39,471 nt of DNA from Paludibacteraceae bacterium (GTDB lineage: Bacteria; Bacteroidota; Bacteroidia; Bacteroidales; Paludibacteraceae): assembly GCA_031292565.1 (NCBI GenBank), contig JARLGW010000007.1, forward strand, positions 1-39,471, read 5' to 3'. A model generated the notes under the pieces. It did no database searches. It was not told the origin of the DNA and worked only from the letters and a program-made list of their open reading frames with translations. Shown piece after piece: positions 16,976-25,644 of this stretch. Positions within the stretch are counted from its first letter, which is position 1. Each line of letters opens with the position of its first letter. The position numbers and the translations under genes were made by a program.

Positions 16976-17645
16976 CGGCTTTAAGTATATAACCCTTGCC
17001 ACGAAGGGTATGAATAAGAGGAAAAAATGGTGCTTTATCTATTTTATTCCGCAGGTAGCACACGTACACATCCACCACGTTGGAAAAATTATCCACATCC
17101 ATGTCCCACACGTGTTCCCAGAGTTGAGTTCGGGTAACCACTTCATTCTGATGGCGCAGCAGAAATTCCAGCAAGGCATATTCCTTGGCCGAAAGGTCGA
17201 TAAGCTGTTCCGCCCGTTTCACCTCGTGGTTGAGCAAGTTCAAGCTAAGGTCGGAAACCCTCAGCACCGATTCCTGCTCCCCACTCCGCCCCCGGCGAAG
17301 TAATGCCCGGACGCGAGCCAGCAACTCTTCAAACGCGAAAGGCTTTACCATATAATCGTCAGCACCCATGTTGAGCACAGTCACCTTATCCTCCACCGCA
17401 TCTTTTGCCGTGAGCATCATCACTTTCGACTGGCAATTCCTACGGCGTATTTCCCGCAGCACTTCCAACCCGTTGCGTTTGGGCAACAGGTAATCGAGCA
17501 AGATAATATCATACTCGTTTACCAAGGCTTTTTCCACGGCCTCATCGCCGTCCGAAGCAACATCGGTCAGATAGGTTTCCGCCTTCAAGCCTTTAGCCAG
17601 CAGGGCAGCCATTTTAGGCTCATCTTCTACCACGAGTATTTTCAT
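16968..17645 (-). CDS. OmpR-family response regulator
   Basis: The ATG at 17645 gives a standard 225-residue protein; the upstream ATG at 17699 would add an unconserved 18-residue tail. Receiver domain: acidic pair Asp8/Glu9, phospho-acceptor Asp51 (LLDYLLPKRNG), Thr79 and Lys101 (MVKPF). The C-terminal half is an OmpR/PhoB winged helix (LSLNLLNHEVKRAEQLIDLSAKEYALLEFLL and a later VDVYVCYLRNKID segment). It forms a pair with the kinase that overlaps its 3' end. Targets cannot be read from the sequence. Confidence 0.94.
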   Translation of the reverse strand: MKILVVEDEPKMAALLAKGLKAETYLTDVASDGDEAVEKALVNEYDIILLDYLLPKRNGLEVLREIRRRNCQSKVMMLTAKDAVEDKVTVLNMGADDYMVKPFAFEELLARVRALLRRGRSGEQESVLRVSDLSLNLLNHEVKRAEQLIDLSAKEYALLEFLLRHQNEVVTRTQLWEHVWDMDVDNFSNVVDVYVCYLRNKIDKAPFFPLIHTLRGKGYILKADD

Positions 17646-17730
17646 ATCTTTTTTCGGAATTGAACATACAAGTGTAAAGATTCCGTTTGATATTTCCAAA
17701 TATTAGAATTTATCTATTTGACTTGAACCC

Positions 17731-17818
17731 ACGGATTAAAATTCGTTTTCTCCTACAAAACAAGCCAAACAGAGGGCTCTTACAAAAGATAAATTTTGTA
17801 GAAACGAATTTTAATCCG
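17731..17818. repeat. Palindromic intergenic repeat, copy A
   Basis: The left arm ACGGATTAAAATTCGTTT (17731-17748) is repeated in inverse on the right (AAACGAATTTTAATCCGT, ending at 17818). An inner pair CTACAAAA/TTTTGTAG extends the stem, with a 4-nt insertion in the left arm. The centre has AGCC/GGCT. It starts 10 nt after the AraC-type gene's stop, on the path to the two-component genes. The same ends recur at 19707-19834, so it belongs to a dispersed family. Confidence 0.7.
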
Positions 17819-17828
17819 TTGGAGAAAT

Positions 17829-18689
17829 TTACTCTATCGGCACGTAAATCTCCGTTTTCAATTTTTCGGGAGCCGTATTTTCCGGGTTGCTGATATACTT
17901 CTCCATGCAGGGTGCCGACCGCAGCGAACATCCGCTTTCGGGCAGCCACTGGCTGAAAATGGTATCGTACACCGCGTGTAGAAATTCATAACTGCCTTGG
18001 TACAAGAACACGGCATATTTCCCCGCCGGAAGCGTACGCACTCCTATCTCCCCTTGTGGCTGGGCAGGTTTATGCACTACCAGACAAATATCGGTGCGCA
18101 ATTTGGCTCGGTCGGTTACATCCGGGTCGTCCTGATACACGGCCATGTGCTCAATGCCCGCGCTAAAGAGTTTCTGCTCCTTCACGCGTTGCCACAAGCG
18201 AGCCCACGTGCCGCCAAAATCGATGTCGGAATAATTACCCGTAACACGGATGTATATCACGTTTTTTTCTTCCATCTCTATTATCTTCGGAGCTTTAAGG
18301 TTAAGCTCCGTGCTCACTAAAGGTCGTTCCATAATTACAAAATTTTTGTTGTTTCTAAATTGAATGGGCGAAATACCATAATACAGCTTAAACACTTTGG
18401 TGAGCGACGATGGCGAATCGTAGCCCACGCTAAAGGCAATGTTCTGCACCGTGTTACCCGTGTATCGCAAGGCTCGCGCTGCCTGTTCCACACGCAAACG
18501 GTTGATAAACGCACCCAGGGGCTCACCCAAAAAAGCTTTCACCACCCGGTGGAAATGATAGGGCGAGAAGTTGCTCTTTTCGGCTAAGGAATGCAAGTCC
18601 AGCTCTTCGGCCAAATGAGCATTGATGTATTCCGTCAGTCGGTTGATGCGTTGCAGGTAATCCTGCCGAGTTTCGTGTTTACTGGTCAT
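17829..18689 (-). CDS. AraC-family regulator with GyrI-like effector domain
   Basis: The 286-residue protein has two AraC helix-turn-helix motifs at its N terminus (LDLHSLAEKSNFSPYHFHRVV, 31-51; VQNIAFSVGYDSPSSLTKVF, about 80-100, followed by YGISPIQFR). A C-terminal GyrI-like/effector-binding (SOUL-like fold) domain spans about 130-286. Such proteins (Rob/SoxS-related, BmrR-like sensor) often bind toxic or multidrug ligands. The gene is monocistronic, ending 10 nt before a palindromic repeat. Regulation targets are not apparent locally. Confidence 0.92.
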   Translation of the reverse strand: MTSKHETRQDYLQRINRLTEYINAHLAEELDLHSLAEKSNFSPYHFHRVVKAFLGEPLGAFINRLRVEQAARALRYTGNTVQNIAFSVGYDSPSSLTKVFKLYYGISPIQFRNNKNFVIMERPLVSTELNLKAPKIIEMEEKNVIYIRVTGNYSDIDFGGTWARLWQRVKEQKLFSAGIEHMAVYQDDPDVTDRAKLRTDICLVVHKPAQPQGEIGVRTLPAGKYAVFLYQGSYEFLHAVYDTIFSQWLPESGCSLRSAPCMEKYISNPENTAPEKLKTEIYVPIE

Positions 18690-18712
18690 GGTTTTTCGTT
18701 TTCTTGATAATG

Positions 18713-18720
18713 CAAAGGTA
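18713..18720 (-). promoter_or_regulatory. -7 box of AraC-type gene
   Basis: The minus strand reads TACCTTTGC followed by A, a perfect Bacteroidetes -7 element, 24 nt before the ATG. Confidence 0.6.
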
Positions 18721-18788
18721 GAACGACATCAATATAACACCTTTTCCGATCTTGCTGTTTTTGATTGAAAAGAAAAAGTTCTAACAAA

Positions 18789-18819
18789 TTGATTGATATG
18801 ATGCTTTTTCTTACTTTTG
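18789..18819 (+). promoter_or_regulatory. Promoter of HEPN-like gene
   Basis: TTG (18789-18791) and TACTTTTG (18812-18819) are separated by 20 nt. Transcription would start about 37 nt before the ATG at 18863. Confidence 0.5.
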
Positions 18820-18862
18820 AAAAATAATGTAGAAAACACATTTATTTTACACAATGATATAA

Positions 18863-19669
18863 ATGAAACAAAAAGTGGAAAAGAAAACATATACAAATCT
18901 ATCATTATTAGAAAATGCATACAACTTCATATCTGAATCAATTTCACAGTATAATAAATCAAAAAAGGATTCAAAAAAATGGCCTTTTGCGATTTTTCTA
19001 ATAATACAAGGACTTGAACTACTAATGAAACAAGTTCTTAAAGAAGAGCATCCATTATTTATCTATGAGAATATTGATAAGCCTAGAAATACAATTACAA
19101 TAACGCAAGCTCTAGAAAGGCTTATATCTATTTCTAAAGATACGTTAGATGAGAAAGAAATCTGCTTAATAAAAAAGGCAATTAATTATAGAAATAAAAT
19201 CCTTCACTATGAAATATCTTTTAATAATAATGAATTCAAAATCATTTATTCTCAGCTCTTTGAATTCTTGCATTATTTTCATAAAAGACATTTTAACACG
19301 GATCTTCATAAGAAAATCCCTGAAAACTTATGGAAAAGCGAAGCTGATTTAATGATTTCTTTTGAAAAAGAAACTGCTTTTTATAATGGCATTGAAGTAC
19401 ACAAATCTACTCCTTTAGAAATAATAAAATATCAAAAATATGATGGTCTTTTATTTAAAAATAAACTTTATAATAGAATAAGATACGGAGATGAAAATAA
19501 TCCTAGGAATAGCGACGCTTGTAATGATTGCGGATGTTTAAAAGGGCAATTTCACACTGAAGGTTGCGATGTAGAACAATGTCCTATTTGTGGTGAACAA
19601 TTTTTAGGCTGTTCGTGTAGTTACGATAATGAATTATTCTATGTAAATTTAAAAAATTATAAACAATAA
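18863..19669 (+). CDS. HEPN-like protein with C-terminal zinc-ribbon
   Basis: Not recognised as a named family. The 268-residue product is mostly alpha-helical up to ~residue 150 and contains YRNKILHYE (109-117), i.e. Arg110-X4-His115, the R-X4-6-H motif of HEPN RNase/nucleotide-binding domains. The C-terminal ~50 residues hold a dense zinc-ribbon: C220, C223, C225, H231, C235, C240, C243, C250 and C252, in the pattern CNDCGCLKGQFHTEGCD..CPICG..FLGCSC, a cap seen on various bacterial proteins. No signal peptide or membrane helix. Very A+T-rich and Lys/Ile/Asn-rich compared with neighbours, flanked by palindromic repeats, suggesting acquisition. A toxin, defence or RNA-targeting role is inference. 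Confidence 0.6.
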   Translation: MKQKVEKKTYTNLSLLENAYNFISESISQYNKSKKDSKKWPFAIFLIIQGLELLMKQVLKEEHPLFIYENIDKPRNTITITQALERLISISKDTLDEKEICLIKKAINYRNKILHYEISFNNNEFKIIYSQLFEFLHYFHKRHFNTDLHKKIPENLWKSEADLMISFEKETAFYNGIEVHKSTPLEIIKYQKYDGLLFKNKLYNRIRYGDENNPRNSDACNDCGCLKGQFHTEGCDVEQCPICGEQFLGCSCSYDNELFYVNLKNYKQ

Positions 19670-19706
19670 TGTCAACCCTTTTGGTTTATAAAATCTCAAT
19701 TTCTCG

Positions 19707-19834
19707 AACGGATTAAAATCCGTCCCTACAAAATCAATCGAGCCTACGGCTCTTGCAAAAACACAGGGGTAAGAGGAGAACACGAAAATCCCGTAGGGAT
19801 GATTGCATCTTGTAGCAACGGATTTTAATCCGTT
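19707..19834. repeat. Palindromic intergenic repeat, copy B
   Basis: It has the same ends as copy A. The left arm AACGGATTAAAATCCGT (from 19707) and the right arm ACGGATTTTAATCCGTT (ending at 19834) are inverted, extended by CCCTACAAAA versus TCTTGTAGC. Two further palindromes lie inside: GAGCC-TAC-GGCTC (19740-19752) and ATCCC-GTA-GGGAT (19788-19800). It fills the gap between two convergent genes and could serve as a transcription terminator. No coding capacity for a transposase. Confidence 0.7.
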
Positions 19835-19856
19835 GTAAAATAATCAAAGATGTTTA

Positions 19857-19871
19857 TTTAATCCGTTGTAA
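19857..19871. repeat. Partial copy of repeat end
   Basis: TTTAATCCGTTGTAA here is identical to 19824-19838, the right end of copy B plus 4 bases beyond it. It contains the stop codon and last residues of the DUF2867 gene (minus strand). Confidence 0.6.
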
Positions 19872-20361
19872 GCAAATTTCGCATACACACCTTCATAATC
19901 TGTTGGTGAAAGGGCTTTACAAAAAAGAAATAGAATCGGCCAAAGAAGTTATTGTAATGCACAATGGTGGTGAGATACACTTCACAATCTTCACCACGCC
20001 TCACTACCGAAACCGAGGTTCGGAAATTAAGGTGTTTATCCTCCTCGGCCATCACTATCTCGTTATCATTCCGAGCGGATATGGTAAAAATATCCGTCTT
20101 ATCGCCCACTTCATACTGATTTTTCGGGGGCACTTTACCTCCTGTTTTCAGATTGAAAACGCTTACAATGGCATTGCGAACAGCCATTAGCGTATCCACC
20201 CAGCGGGGCGATTGGAATACACGATTGAGAATCTCGTCCACCGTTTCTTCTGTCTTTATGCAAACCTTGTAACTGTCCACGTAATCCACGGAGCCAAACG
20301 TGCCATTATTTAGGATAATGGAATGCGAAGGAATTTCGTATTGCTTACTAATCTTTTCCAT
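19858..20361 (-). CDS. DUF2867-like protein (SRPBCC fold)
   Basis: The 167-residue protein shows features of the DUF2867 family: IKTEETVDEILNRVFQSPRWVDTLMAVRNAIVSVF in its first half, a central GDKTDIFTISARNDNEIVMAE segment, and a FYFFFVKPFHQQI C-terminal motif. Such proteins adopt the SRPBCC ligand-binding fold; function is unknown. The last residues (LLTTD) and the TAA are encoded by a fragment of the palindromic repeat, so the C terminus may have been altered. It lies downstream of sdhB but beyond that operon's terminator. Confidence 0.8.
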   Translation of the reverse strand: MEKISKQYEIPSHSIILNNGTFGSVDYVDSYKVCIKTEETVDEILNRVFQSPRWVDTLMAVRNAIVSVFNLKTGGKVPPKNQYEVGDKTDIFTISARNDNEIVMAEEDKHLNFRTSVSVVRRGEDCEVYLTTIVHYNNFFGRFYFFFVKPFHQQIMKVCMRNLLTTD

Positions 20362-20414
20362 TTGTTTTATACATTTAGTTTAGTAAAGATCTTCAACTTG
20401 CATAAAATAGAAAA

Positions 20415-20442
20415 CTCCCCAAAAGATAATACTTCCGGGGAG
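20415..20442 (-). terminator. Terminator of fumarate reductase operon
   Basis: Stem CTCCCC (20415-20420) / GGGGAG (20437-20442) is followed on the minus strand by TTTTCTATTTT. A weaker hairpin (ATTAAT...TAGGT/ACCTA...ATTAAT, 20456-20485) overlaps the sdhB stop. Confidence 0.65.
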
Positions 20443-20480
20443 CTTCTTCCTAGCTATTAATTAGGTTGGCAGACCTAGAA

Positions 20481-21236
20481 TTAATCTTTTATTTTCGCGC
20501 ATAAGAACTCGCGGTTGAGGCGGGCAATGTGCGAGATGGAAATACTTTTTGGGCATTCGGCTTCGCAAGCTCTCGTGTTGGTACAGTTACCAAAACCAAG
20601 CTCGTCCATTTTGGCTACCATAGCTTTAGCACGAGCGGCAGCTTCTATCTTACCTTGTGGCAACAGAGCCAACTGGCTTACTTTAGCTGACACGAATAGC
20701 ATGGCCGAACCGTTTTTGCAAGCTGCAGCACACGCACCGCAACCGATACATGCAGCAGCATCCATAGCCTCATCGGCTATTGGCTTTGGTATAGCGATGG
20801 CATTGGCATCAGGCACCCCTCCGGTGTTGATAGACACATAGCCTCCGGCTTGAATAATTTGGTCGTAAGCATTACGGTTTACCATCAAATCTTTGATAAC
20901 CGGGAATGCTGCCAAACGCCAAGGTTCAACGGTAATGGTTTCGCCGTCTTTAAACTTACGCATGTGCAACTGGCAAGTGGTTACATCTTCGTCGGGTCCA
21001 TGAGGATGTCCGTTGATGTACAAGGAACACATACCACAAATACCTTCACGACAGTCGTGATCGAAAGCGATAGGTTCTTTGCGCTCGGTAATTAATTTTT
21101 CGTTTAGGATGTCCAACATCTCAAGAAAAGAAGTGTCGGTAGATATTCCATCCAATTTATATGTTTCAAAAGCTCCTTTTGCTTTCGCGTCTTTCTGACG
21201 CCAAACTTTGAGCGTTATATTAATCGATTTTTCCAT
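20481..21236 (-). CDS. sdhB: Fumarate reductase/succinate dehydrogenase iron-sulfur subunit
   Basis: Electron-transfer subunit linking the flavoprotein to the membrane cytochrome. The ATG at 21236 (251 residues, [12 protein letters not shown]) is chosen over an upstream ATG at 21278. A [2Fe-2S] set is visible (C62xxxxC67xxC70 and C88), then the [4Fe-4S]/[3Fe-4S] ligands [11 protein letters not shown] (163-173) and C218...C224...C228P. The C-terminal CEAECPKSI is family-typical. The gene is the last of the C-A-B operon, 94 nt after sdhA. In Bacteroidales this enzyme usually works as quinol:fumarate reductase; direction of catalysis is not readable here. Confidence 0.95.
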   Translation of the reverse strand: MEKSINITLKVWRQKDAKAKGAFETYKLDGISTDTSFLEMLDILNEKLITERKEPIAFDHDCREGICGMCSLYINGHPHGPDEDVTTCQLHMRKFKDGETITVEPWRLAAFPVIKDLMVNRNAYDQIIQAGGYVSINTGGVPDANAIAIPKPIADEAMDAAACIGCGACAAACKNGSAMLFVSAKVSQLALLPQGKIEAAARAKAMVAKMDELGFGNCTNTRACEAECPKSISISHIARLNREFLCAKIKD

Positions 21237-21330
21237 ATTACTTAAAGTAAACGAGTAAACGAATGTACAAGTAAACAACGTAGATTATTGACAAATCTTT
21301 TACTCATGGGTTAATTTATTTTTTTAAATC

Positions 21331-23274
21331 TTATGATTTGTAGTTACGTTGTTGTCTAACAATAAATTCGTAATCTAGAACTTCTTTAATAAGTTCAGGA
21401 TCGGACTCTTCACCGGCATATTTCCAGCATGAAGCGTAGGAGAACTTATCATCCTTACGAAGGGCTTCGCCTTCTTCCGTTTGATATTCTTCTCGGAAGT
21501 GACCTCCACAAGATTCTTCACGATTCAACCCGTCTAACGCCATCAAGTTTCCGATTTCGATAAAGTCGGCTACACGAAGTGCTTTTTCCAATTCGTTGTT
21601 CATTAGGGAACCGTCTCCTGGAATATATACATTACTCCAAAATTCTTTACGAATTTCTTTGATGCGAGCTAATGCTTTTTCCAACGTTTCCTTGGTACGA
21701 CCCATACCTACACATTCCCACATTACATGACCTAATTCTTTATGAATGGAGTCAACAGAGCGTTTGCCTTGGACGGACATTAATTTCTTAACCTTATCAT
21801 TTACTTCTTTTTCGGCTGCAACAAATTCGGGAGCATCGGTACTCAAACGAGGTACCCTGATTTGATCGGCCAAGTAGTTTTGAATAGTATATGGAAGCAC
21901 GAAATATCCGTCGGCCAATCCTTGCATCAAAGCGGATGCACCCAAGCGGTTTGCACCGTGGTCGGAGAAGTTGGCTTCACCAATGGCAAAAAGTCCGGGA
22001 ATAGACGTTTGTAATTCATAATCCACCCAGATACCACCCATCGTGTAGTGAATGGCAGGATAAATCATCATAGGGGTTTCGTATGGATTTTCATCTACTA
22101 TTTTTTCATACATTTGGAATAGGTTTCCGTATTTGGCTGCTACCACATCTTTACCCAAGCGGTTGATGGCTTCGGAGAAATCAAGATACACGGCCAAGCC
22201 GGTGGCGTTTACACCAAAACCAGCATCACAACGTTCTTTGGCTGCACGGGAAGCTACATCACGTGGCACCAAGTTACCAAAAGCAGGGTAACGGCGTTCC
22301 AAATAGTAATCTCTATCGTCTTCTTTTATTTGTGTTGGTTTCAATTTGCCTGCCCGTATGGCTTCGGCATCTTCTTTTTTCTTTGGCACCCAAATACGCC
22401 CGTCGTTACGAAGTGATTCGGACATCAAGGTCAATTTGGATTGAAATTCGCCATGCACGGGAATACAGGTTGGGTGAATTTGCGCATAACAAGGGTTGGC
22501 AAAGTATGCTCCTTTTTTATACACTTGCACGGCCACCGAACCGTTGGAAGCCATTGCATTGGTGGAAAGGAAGAAGGCATTACCATAACCTCCGGTACCA
22601 ATTACCACGGCATGAGCAAAGAAACGTTCTATTTTACCTGTAACAAGGTTACGGGCAATAATACCACGAGCACGGCCTTCGATGATTACTACATCGAGCA
22701 TCTCGTAGCGGCTATACATTTTTACCGAACCTTTTTTAATTTGGCGACTCAATGCGGAGTAGGCTCCTAACAATAATTGTTGTCCGGTTTGTCCTTTAGC
22801 ATAGAATGTACGTGAAACCTGAGCTCCACCAAAAGAACGGTTATCAAGCAAACCGCCGTATTCGCGAGCAAAAGGAACTCCTTGTGCTACACATTGGTCA
22901 ATGATGGAGTTTGAAACTTCGGCCAAACGATACACGTTGGCTTCGCGGGCACGATAGTCGCCCCCTTTTATAGTGTCGTAGAACAAACGGTAAACGGAGT
23001 CACCGTCGTTAGGATAATTCTTTGCAGCATTGATACCTCCTTGTGCAGCAATGGAGTGTGCACGACGAGGTGAATCTTGAATACAGAAATTAAGTACATT
23101 GAAACCCATTTCGCCAAGAGAAGCGGCGGCAGAGGCTCCGGCTAACCCGGTACCTACCACGATAATATCCAAGCGACGTTTGTTGGATGGGTTAACCAAT
23201 TTTTGGTGGGCTTTATATTCTTTCCATTTTTCGGCCAAGGGGCCTTTAGGAATTTTAGCGTCAATAGTTGTCAT
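21331..23274 (-). CDS. sdhA: Fumarate reductase/succinate dehydrogenase flavoprotein subunit
   Basis: Catalytic subunit that interconverts fumarate and succinate, with covalently bound FAD. The 647-residue protein has the dinucleotide-binding motif [12 protein letters not shown] (39-50), the FAD-attachment segment [13 protein letters not shown] (72-84) and the active-site segment [10 protein letters not shown]. The later [10 protein letters not shown] and [18 protein letters not shown] are also characteristic. Length fits the type-B complexes of epsilon-proteobacteria and Bacteroidetes. It starts 44 nt after the cytochrome b gene and is followed by sdhB. Confidence 0.96.
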   Translation of the reverse strand: MTTIDAKIPKGPLAEKWKEYKAHQKLVNPSNKRRLDIIVVGTGLAGASAAASLGEMGFNVLNFCIQDSPRRAHSIAAQGGINAAKNYPNDGDSVYRLFYDTIKGGDYRAREANVYRLAEVSNSIIDQCVAQGVPFAREYGGLLDNRSFGGAQVSRTFYAKGQTGQQLLLGAYSALSRQIKKGSVKMYSRYEMLDVVIIEGRARGIIARNLVTGKIERFFAHAVVIGTGGYGNAFFLSTNAMASNGSVAVQVYKKGAYFANPCYAQIHPTCIPVHGEFQSKLTLMSESLRNDGRIWVPKKKEDAEAIRAGKLKPTQIKEDDRDYYLERRYPAFGNLVPRDVASRAAKERCDAGFGVNATGLAVYLDFSEAINRLGKDVVAAKYGNLFQMYEKIVDENPYETPMMIYPAIHYTMGGIWVDYELQTSIPGLFAIGEANFSDHGANRLGASALMQGLADGYFVLPYTIQNYLADQIRVPRLSTDAPEFVAAEKEVNDKVKKLMSVQGKRSVDSIHKELGHVMWECVGMGRTKETLEKALARIKEIRKEFWSNVYIPGDGSLMNNELEKALRVADFIEIGNLMALDGLNREESCGGHFREEYQTEEGEALRKDDKFSYASCWKYAGEESDPELIKEVLDYEFIVRQQRNYKS

Positions 23275-23318
23275 ATCTATTTATGATTTAATTTTTCAAA
23301 AAAAATTATTTAAGCTGC

Positions 23319-24017
23319 TTAGCAGCAAACACTTTTAACGAAATAGGCAATTGCAACAATGGCAAAACCGAACACAATAATGGTAGCATAAATGGTACCG
23401 ATACATTTCCATCTGTTGAACCACAATTGATTATTGAACCCGATTGTTTGCAACGCACTCCAAAATCCATGTGTTAAATGGAACCACAACGCTCCCAACC
23501 CAACTAAATAAAGGATAACATAAATAGGATCTTGAAAAGTAGCTGCAATATGATAAGCTCCATCGGCTGATTTGGATAATGCATCACCACAAACATTCAC
23601 ACCCAACTGGTGCATTAATTCTACCAATTGCATTTTTGCCCAAAAGTTGTACAAATGCAACAGTAAAAACGCAGCCACGACAATACCCAACACCAACATG
23701 TTTTGGGATGCCCATTCAACCTCTTTTGGCTTTGCACTCACGGCATACGCGTTGTTTCCACGAGCTTTTTTGTTTTGTAAAAACAATAGAAAAGCATATG
23801 CCATGTGGATAATGAACCCAAGAGCCAAGAAAATTGTTGCTACAAGAGCATACCAATTGGCTCCCAAAAATTCACATACCAAGTTGTACCCTTTCGGAGA
23901 AATGAGAGCAACCAAATTCATCGACATGTGAAATGTCAAAAACAAGATCAAGCAAATACCCGTGATGCTCATCACAAGTTTTCGACCAATAGAAGAGTTA
24001 ACAATAAATAAATTCAT
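23319..24017 (-). CDS. sdhC: Fumarate reductase/succinate dehydrogenase cytochrome b558 subunit
   Basis: Membrane anchor that carries two b hemes and the quinone site. The 232-residue protein has five predicted transmembrane helices (starting IGRKLVMSITGICLILFLTFHMSMNL). His residues in the helices (FHMSMN, IHMAYA, LHLYN, FHLTHGFW) are the likely heme ligands. A single fused C subunit, with no separate D, defines type B. It is the first gene of the operon, preceded by a -7 box at 24088-24095. Confidence 0.92.
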   Translation of the reverse strand: MNLFIVNSSIGRKLVMSITGICLILFLTFHMSMNLVALISPKGYNLVCEFLGANWYALVATIFLALGFIIHMAYAFLLFLQNKKARGNNAYAVSAKPKEVEWASQNMLVLGIVVAAFLLLHLYNFWAKMQLVELMHQLGVNVCGDALSKSADGAYHIAATFQDPIYVILYLVGLGALWFHLTHGFWSALQTIGFNNQLWFNRWKCIGTIYATIIVFGFAIVAIAYFVKSVCC

Positions 24018-24087
24018 AGATTGTTCTTAATTTATATTGATTGATTAATAATTTTAAGGTTGAAATAAATTCCAATTAGAGAAGTGG

Positions 24088-24095
24088 CAAATTTA
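24088..24095 (-). promoter_or_regulatory. -7 box of fumarate reductase operon
   Basis: The minus strand reads TAAATTTG, matching TAnnTTTG, 70 nt before the sdhC ATG. A -33 TTG is not clear (TTGT near 24117). Confidence 0.45.
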
Positions 24096-24236
24096 GACGA
24101 AAACATGTTTTTAAACAAGTGATTAGAGAAAATTTTCCGTAATTTTTTTCTTTCTATCATAAAGTGCCTTTCGATGCTGTGTATTAACGATTTACATTCA
24201 TTTGTAAAGAATACCAATTTAATTATATAAAAAATG

Positions 24237-24244
24237 TATATTTG
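24237..24244 (+). promoter_or_regulatory. -7 box of TonB-C-like gene
   Basis: TATATTTG matches TAnnTTTG. The ATG is ~105 nt downstream; no convincing -33 element at standard distance. Confidence 0.4.
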
Positions 24245-24348
24245 TAGTTACTGTATTAATAGCAGAAAAAGCAATTCCAATTAATCAAAAAATCGCTCAT
24301 AATTAATAAGTTAATTCTCTCTGTTTAAATATTTATAATAGCATATTT

Positions 24349-24843
24349 ATGAAAAATTTTACAAAGACTTTATTTTTTACCTTGACCTTCTTTTGTTTCC
24401 ATCAGCTACTATTAGGAGAAATAAAAGAGAATAGTTCCCCAGTCACGATGACTGACCCTACCTGCGGTTGTCCATACACTATAGCCGAACAACAAGAGGC
24501 TAGGGAAAAAGCCGAGGAGGAATTGATTTTACATGCGGACACTGTGGCATCATTTCGAGGTGGCGAACAGGGATTAAAGCAATATGAAGAAAGATTGATA
24601 CAGAATCCGGCTCACAATGCTTCGGACAGTACAAAATACAGCATCTTGTGCAAATTTATTATTGAACGAAACGGAAAGACTTCGCATGTTGAGCTTCTAA
24701 ATCACTCGGACAAAATATTTGAAGAAGAGGCAAAGCGGTTTATAGAAACTATGCCTACATGGAATCCGGCAAGAAAAGATAACAAGGCTATTAGATCGTG
24801 GCACTCGTTACGACTATTTTTTGGCTATCAGAAAACGAATTAA
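24349..24843 (+). CDS. Secreted TonB-C-terminal-domain-like protein
   Basis: The 164-residue protein has a signal peptide (MKNFTKTLFFTLTFFCFHQLLLG). A short linker with CGC (residues ~38-41) and an Ala/Glu-rich helix come next. From ~residue 63 (VASFRGGEQGLKQYEERLIQNP) a domain resembles the TonB C-terminal domain of Bacteroidetes: a FIIERNGKTSHVEL strand and a FEEEAKRFIETMPTWNPARKDNKAIRS segment. It lacks a transmembrane TonB anchor, so it is a periplasmic or lipoprotein-like TonB-C homologue rather than an energy transducer. Role unknown. Confidence 0.75.
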   Translation: MKNFTKTLFFTLTFFCFHQLLLGEIKENSSPVTMTDPTCGCPYTIAEQQEAREKAEEELILHADTVASFRGGEQGLKQYEERLIQNPAHNASDSTKYSILCKFIIERNGKTSHVELLNHSDKIFEEEAKRFIETMPTWNPARKDNKAIRSWHSLRLFFGYQKTN

Positions 24844-25044
24844 ACTCATTCTCACATAGAAAATGATGAGGTTAATAGATACTTGCTCTTGAATGATTTT
24901 TTTTCGTCCACCGATAATGTTTACAAACATATTATTTCTAAAAGCTCTTATTTCAGGAACTTTCAAGCAAAAACACCTACAGTTTGCCATTCTTCTGAGA
25001 GAGAAAATTAATTATTTTAACAAAATTAAATTATATATTTACAA

Positions 25045-25524
25045 ATGAAAACAATTTCAATTAGCGAAGAAGACGAAATTAAATCCATTATTAAGTCTTG
25101 TAAAACTTGCTATTTAGGAGTAGCTGATACAGACGGGACGCCTTATGTCGTACCTATGAATTTTGGGTACAACGATGGCATTGTTTACCTACATTCAGCA
25201 CCCGAAGGGTATTTAATTGACATTGTAAACAAAAACAATAAGGTTTGTGTCACTTTTTGCACTGACTCTAAATTGGTATTTCAACATCCAGAAGTGGCAT
25301 GTAGCTACCGGATGAAATCAAAAAGTGTAATAATTTGGGGCAACGTGGAGTTCATTGATGATATTGCAGAGAAAGAGCAAACACTTAACATTTTGATGGC
25401 TCAATATTCTGATGCCGAGTTCAAATATTCGCTTCCGGCATTGAAGAACGTCAAAATATGGAAAATAAAAGGAAGTAAGATTTCATGTAAATCTTTTGCC
25501 GAACCGCATAAAAAACAAATCTAA
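25045..25524 (+). CDS. NimA-like pyridoxamine 5'-phosphate oxidase-fold flavoprotein
   Basis: The 159-residue protein has the split-barrel flavin-binding fold: CKTCYLGVADTDGTPYVVPMNFGYNDGIVYLHSA (19-52), a later KVCVTFCTDS, and VIIWGNVEFIDD strands. It resembles NimA-type 5-nitroimidazole reductases and related heme/FMN-binding proteins, but resistance cannot be inferred from sequence. It lies upstream of a PerR-like gene (72 nt) on the same strand, a context suggesting redox or oxygen stress. Confidence 0.85.
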   Translation: MKTISISEEDEIKSIIKSCKTCYLGVADTDGTPYVVPMNFGYNDGIVYLHSAPEGYLIDIVNKNNKVCVTFCTDSKLVFQHPEVACSYRMKSKSVIIWGNVEFIDDIAEKEQTLNILMAQYSDAEFKYSLPALKNVKIWKIKGSKISCKSFAEPHKKQI

Positions 25525-25644
25525 AAAAACTCTTGACGTGAGCTCATAAAATAGCAATGTGTTTCTCCTCACCACAAAAAGTTTTTTGGATTTATTATGT
25601 TGAAAAATAAAAGTATTGTTCAACCTAAAAAAGGCAAAATGCTT

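Larger units (their letters stand above)
24018..24348. other. Divergent intergenic region sdhC / TonB-C-like gene
   Basis: This 331-base region carries the -7 boxes for both flanking genes and no gene. It also holds an inverted repeat TTTACA-N6-TGTAAA (24191-24208). Otherwise A+T-rich and featureless. Confidence 0.5.

Noticed and set aside
17646-17699. N-terminal extension of the response regulator (start at 17699)
   Set aside because: The extension has no receiver-domain similarity, and the ATG at 17645 gives the standard KILVVEDEP start.
17731-19834. A complete insertion sequence or transposon bounded by the two palindromic repeats
   Set aside because: No transposase lies between them: the enclosed genes are an AraC-type regulator and the HEPN-like gene, and each copy is itself palindromic rather than one arm of a large inverted repeat.
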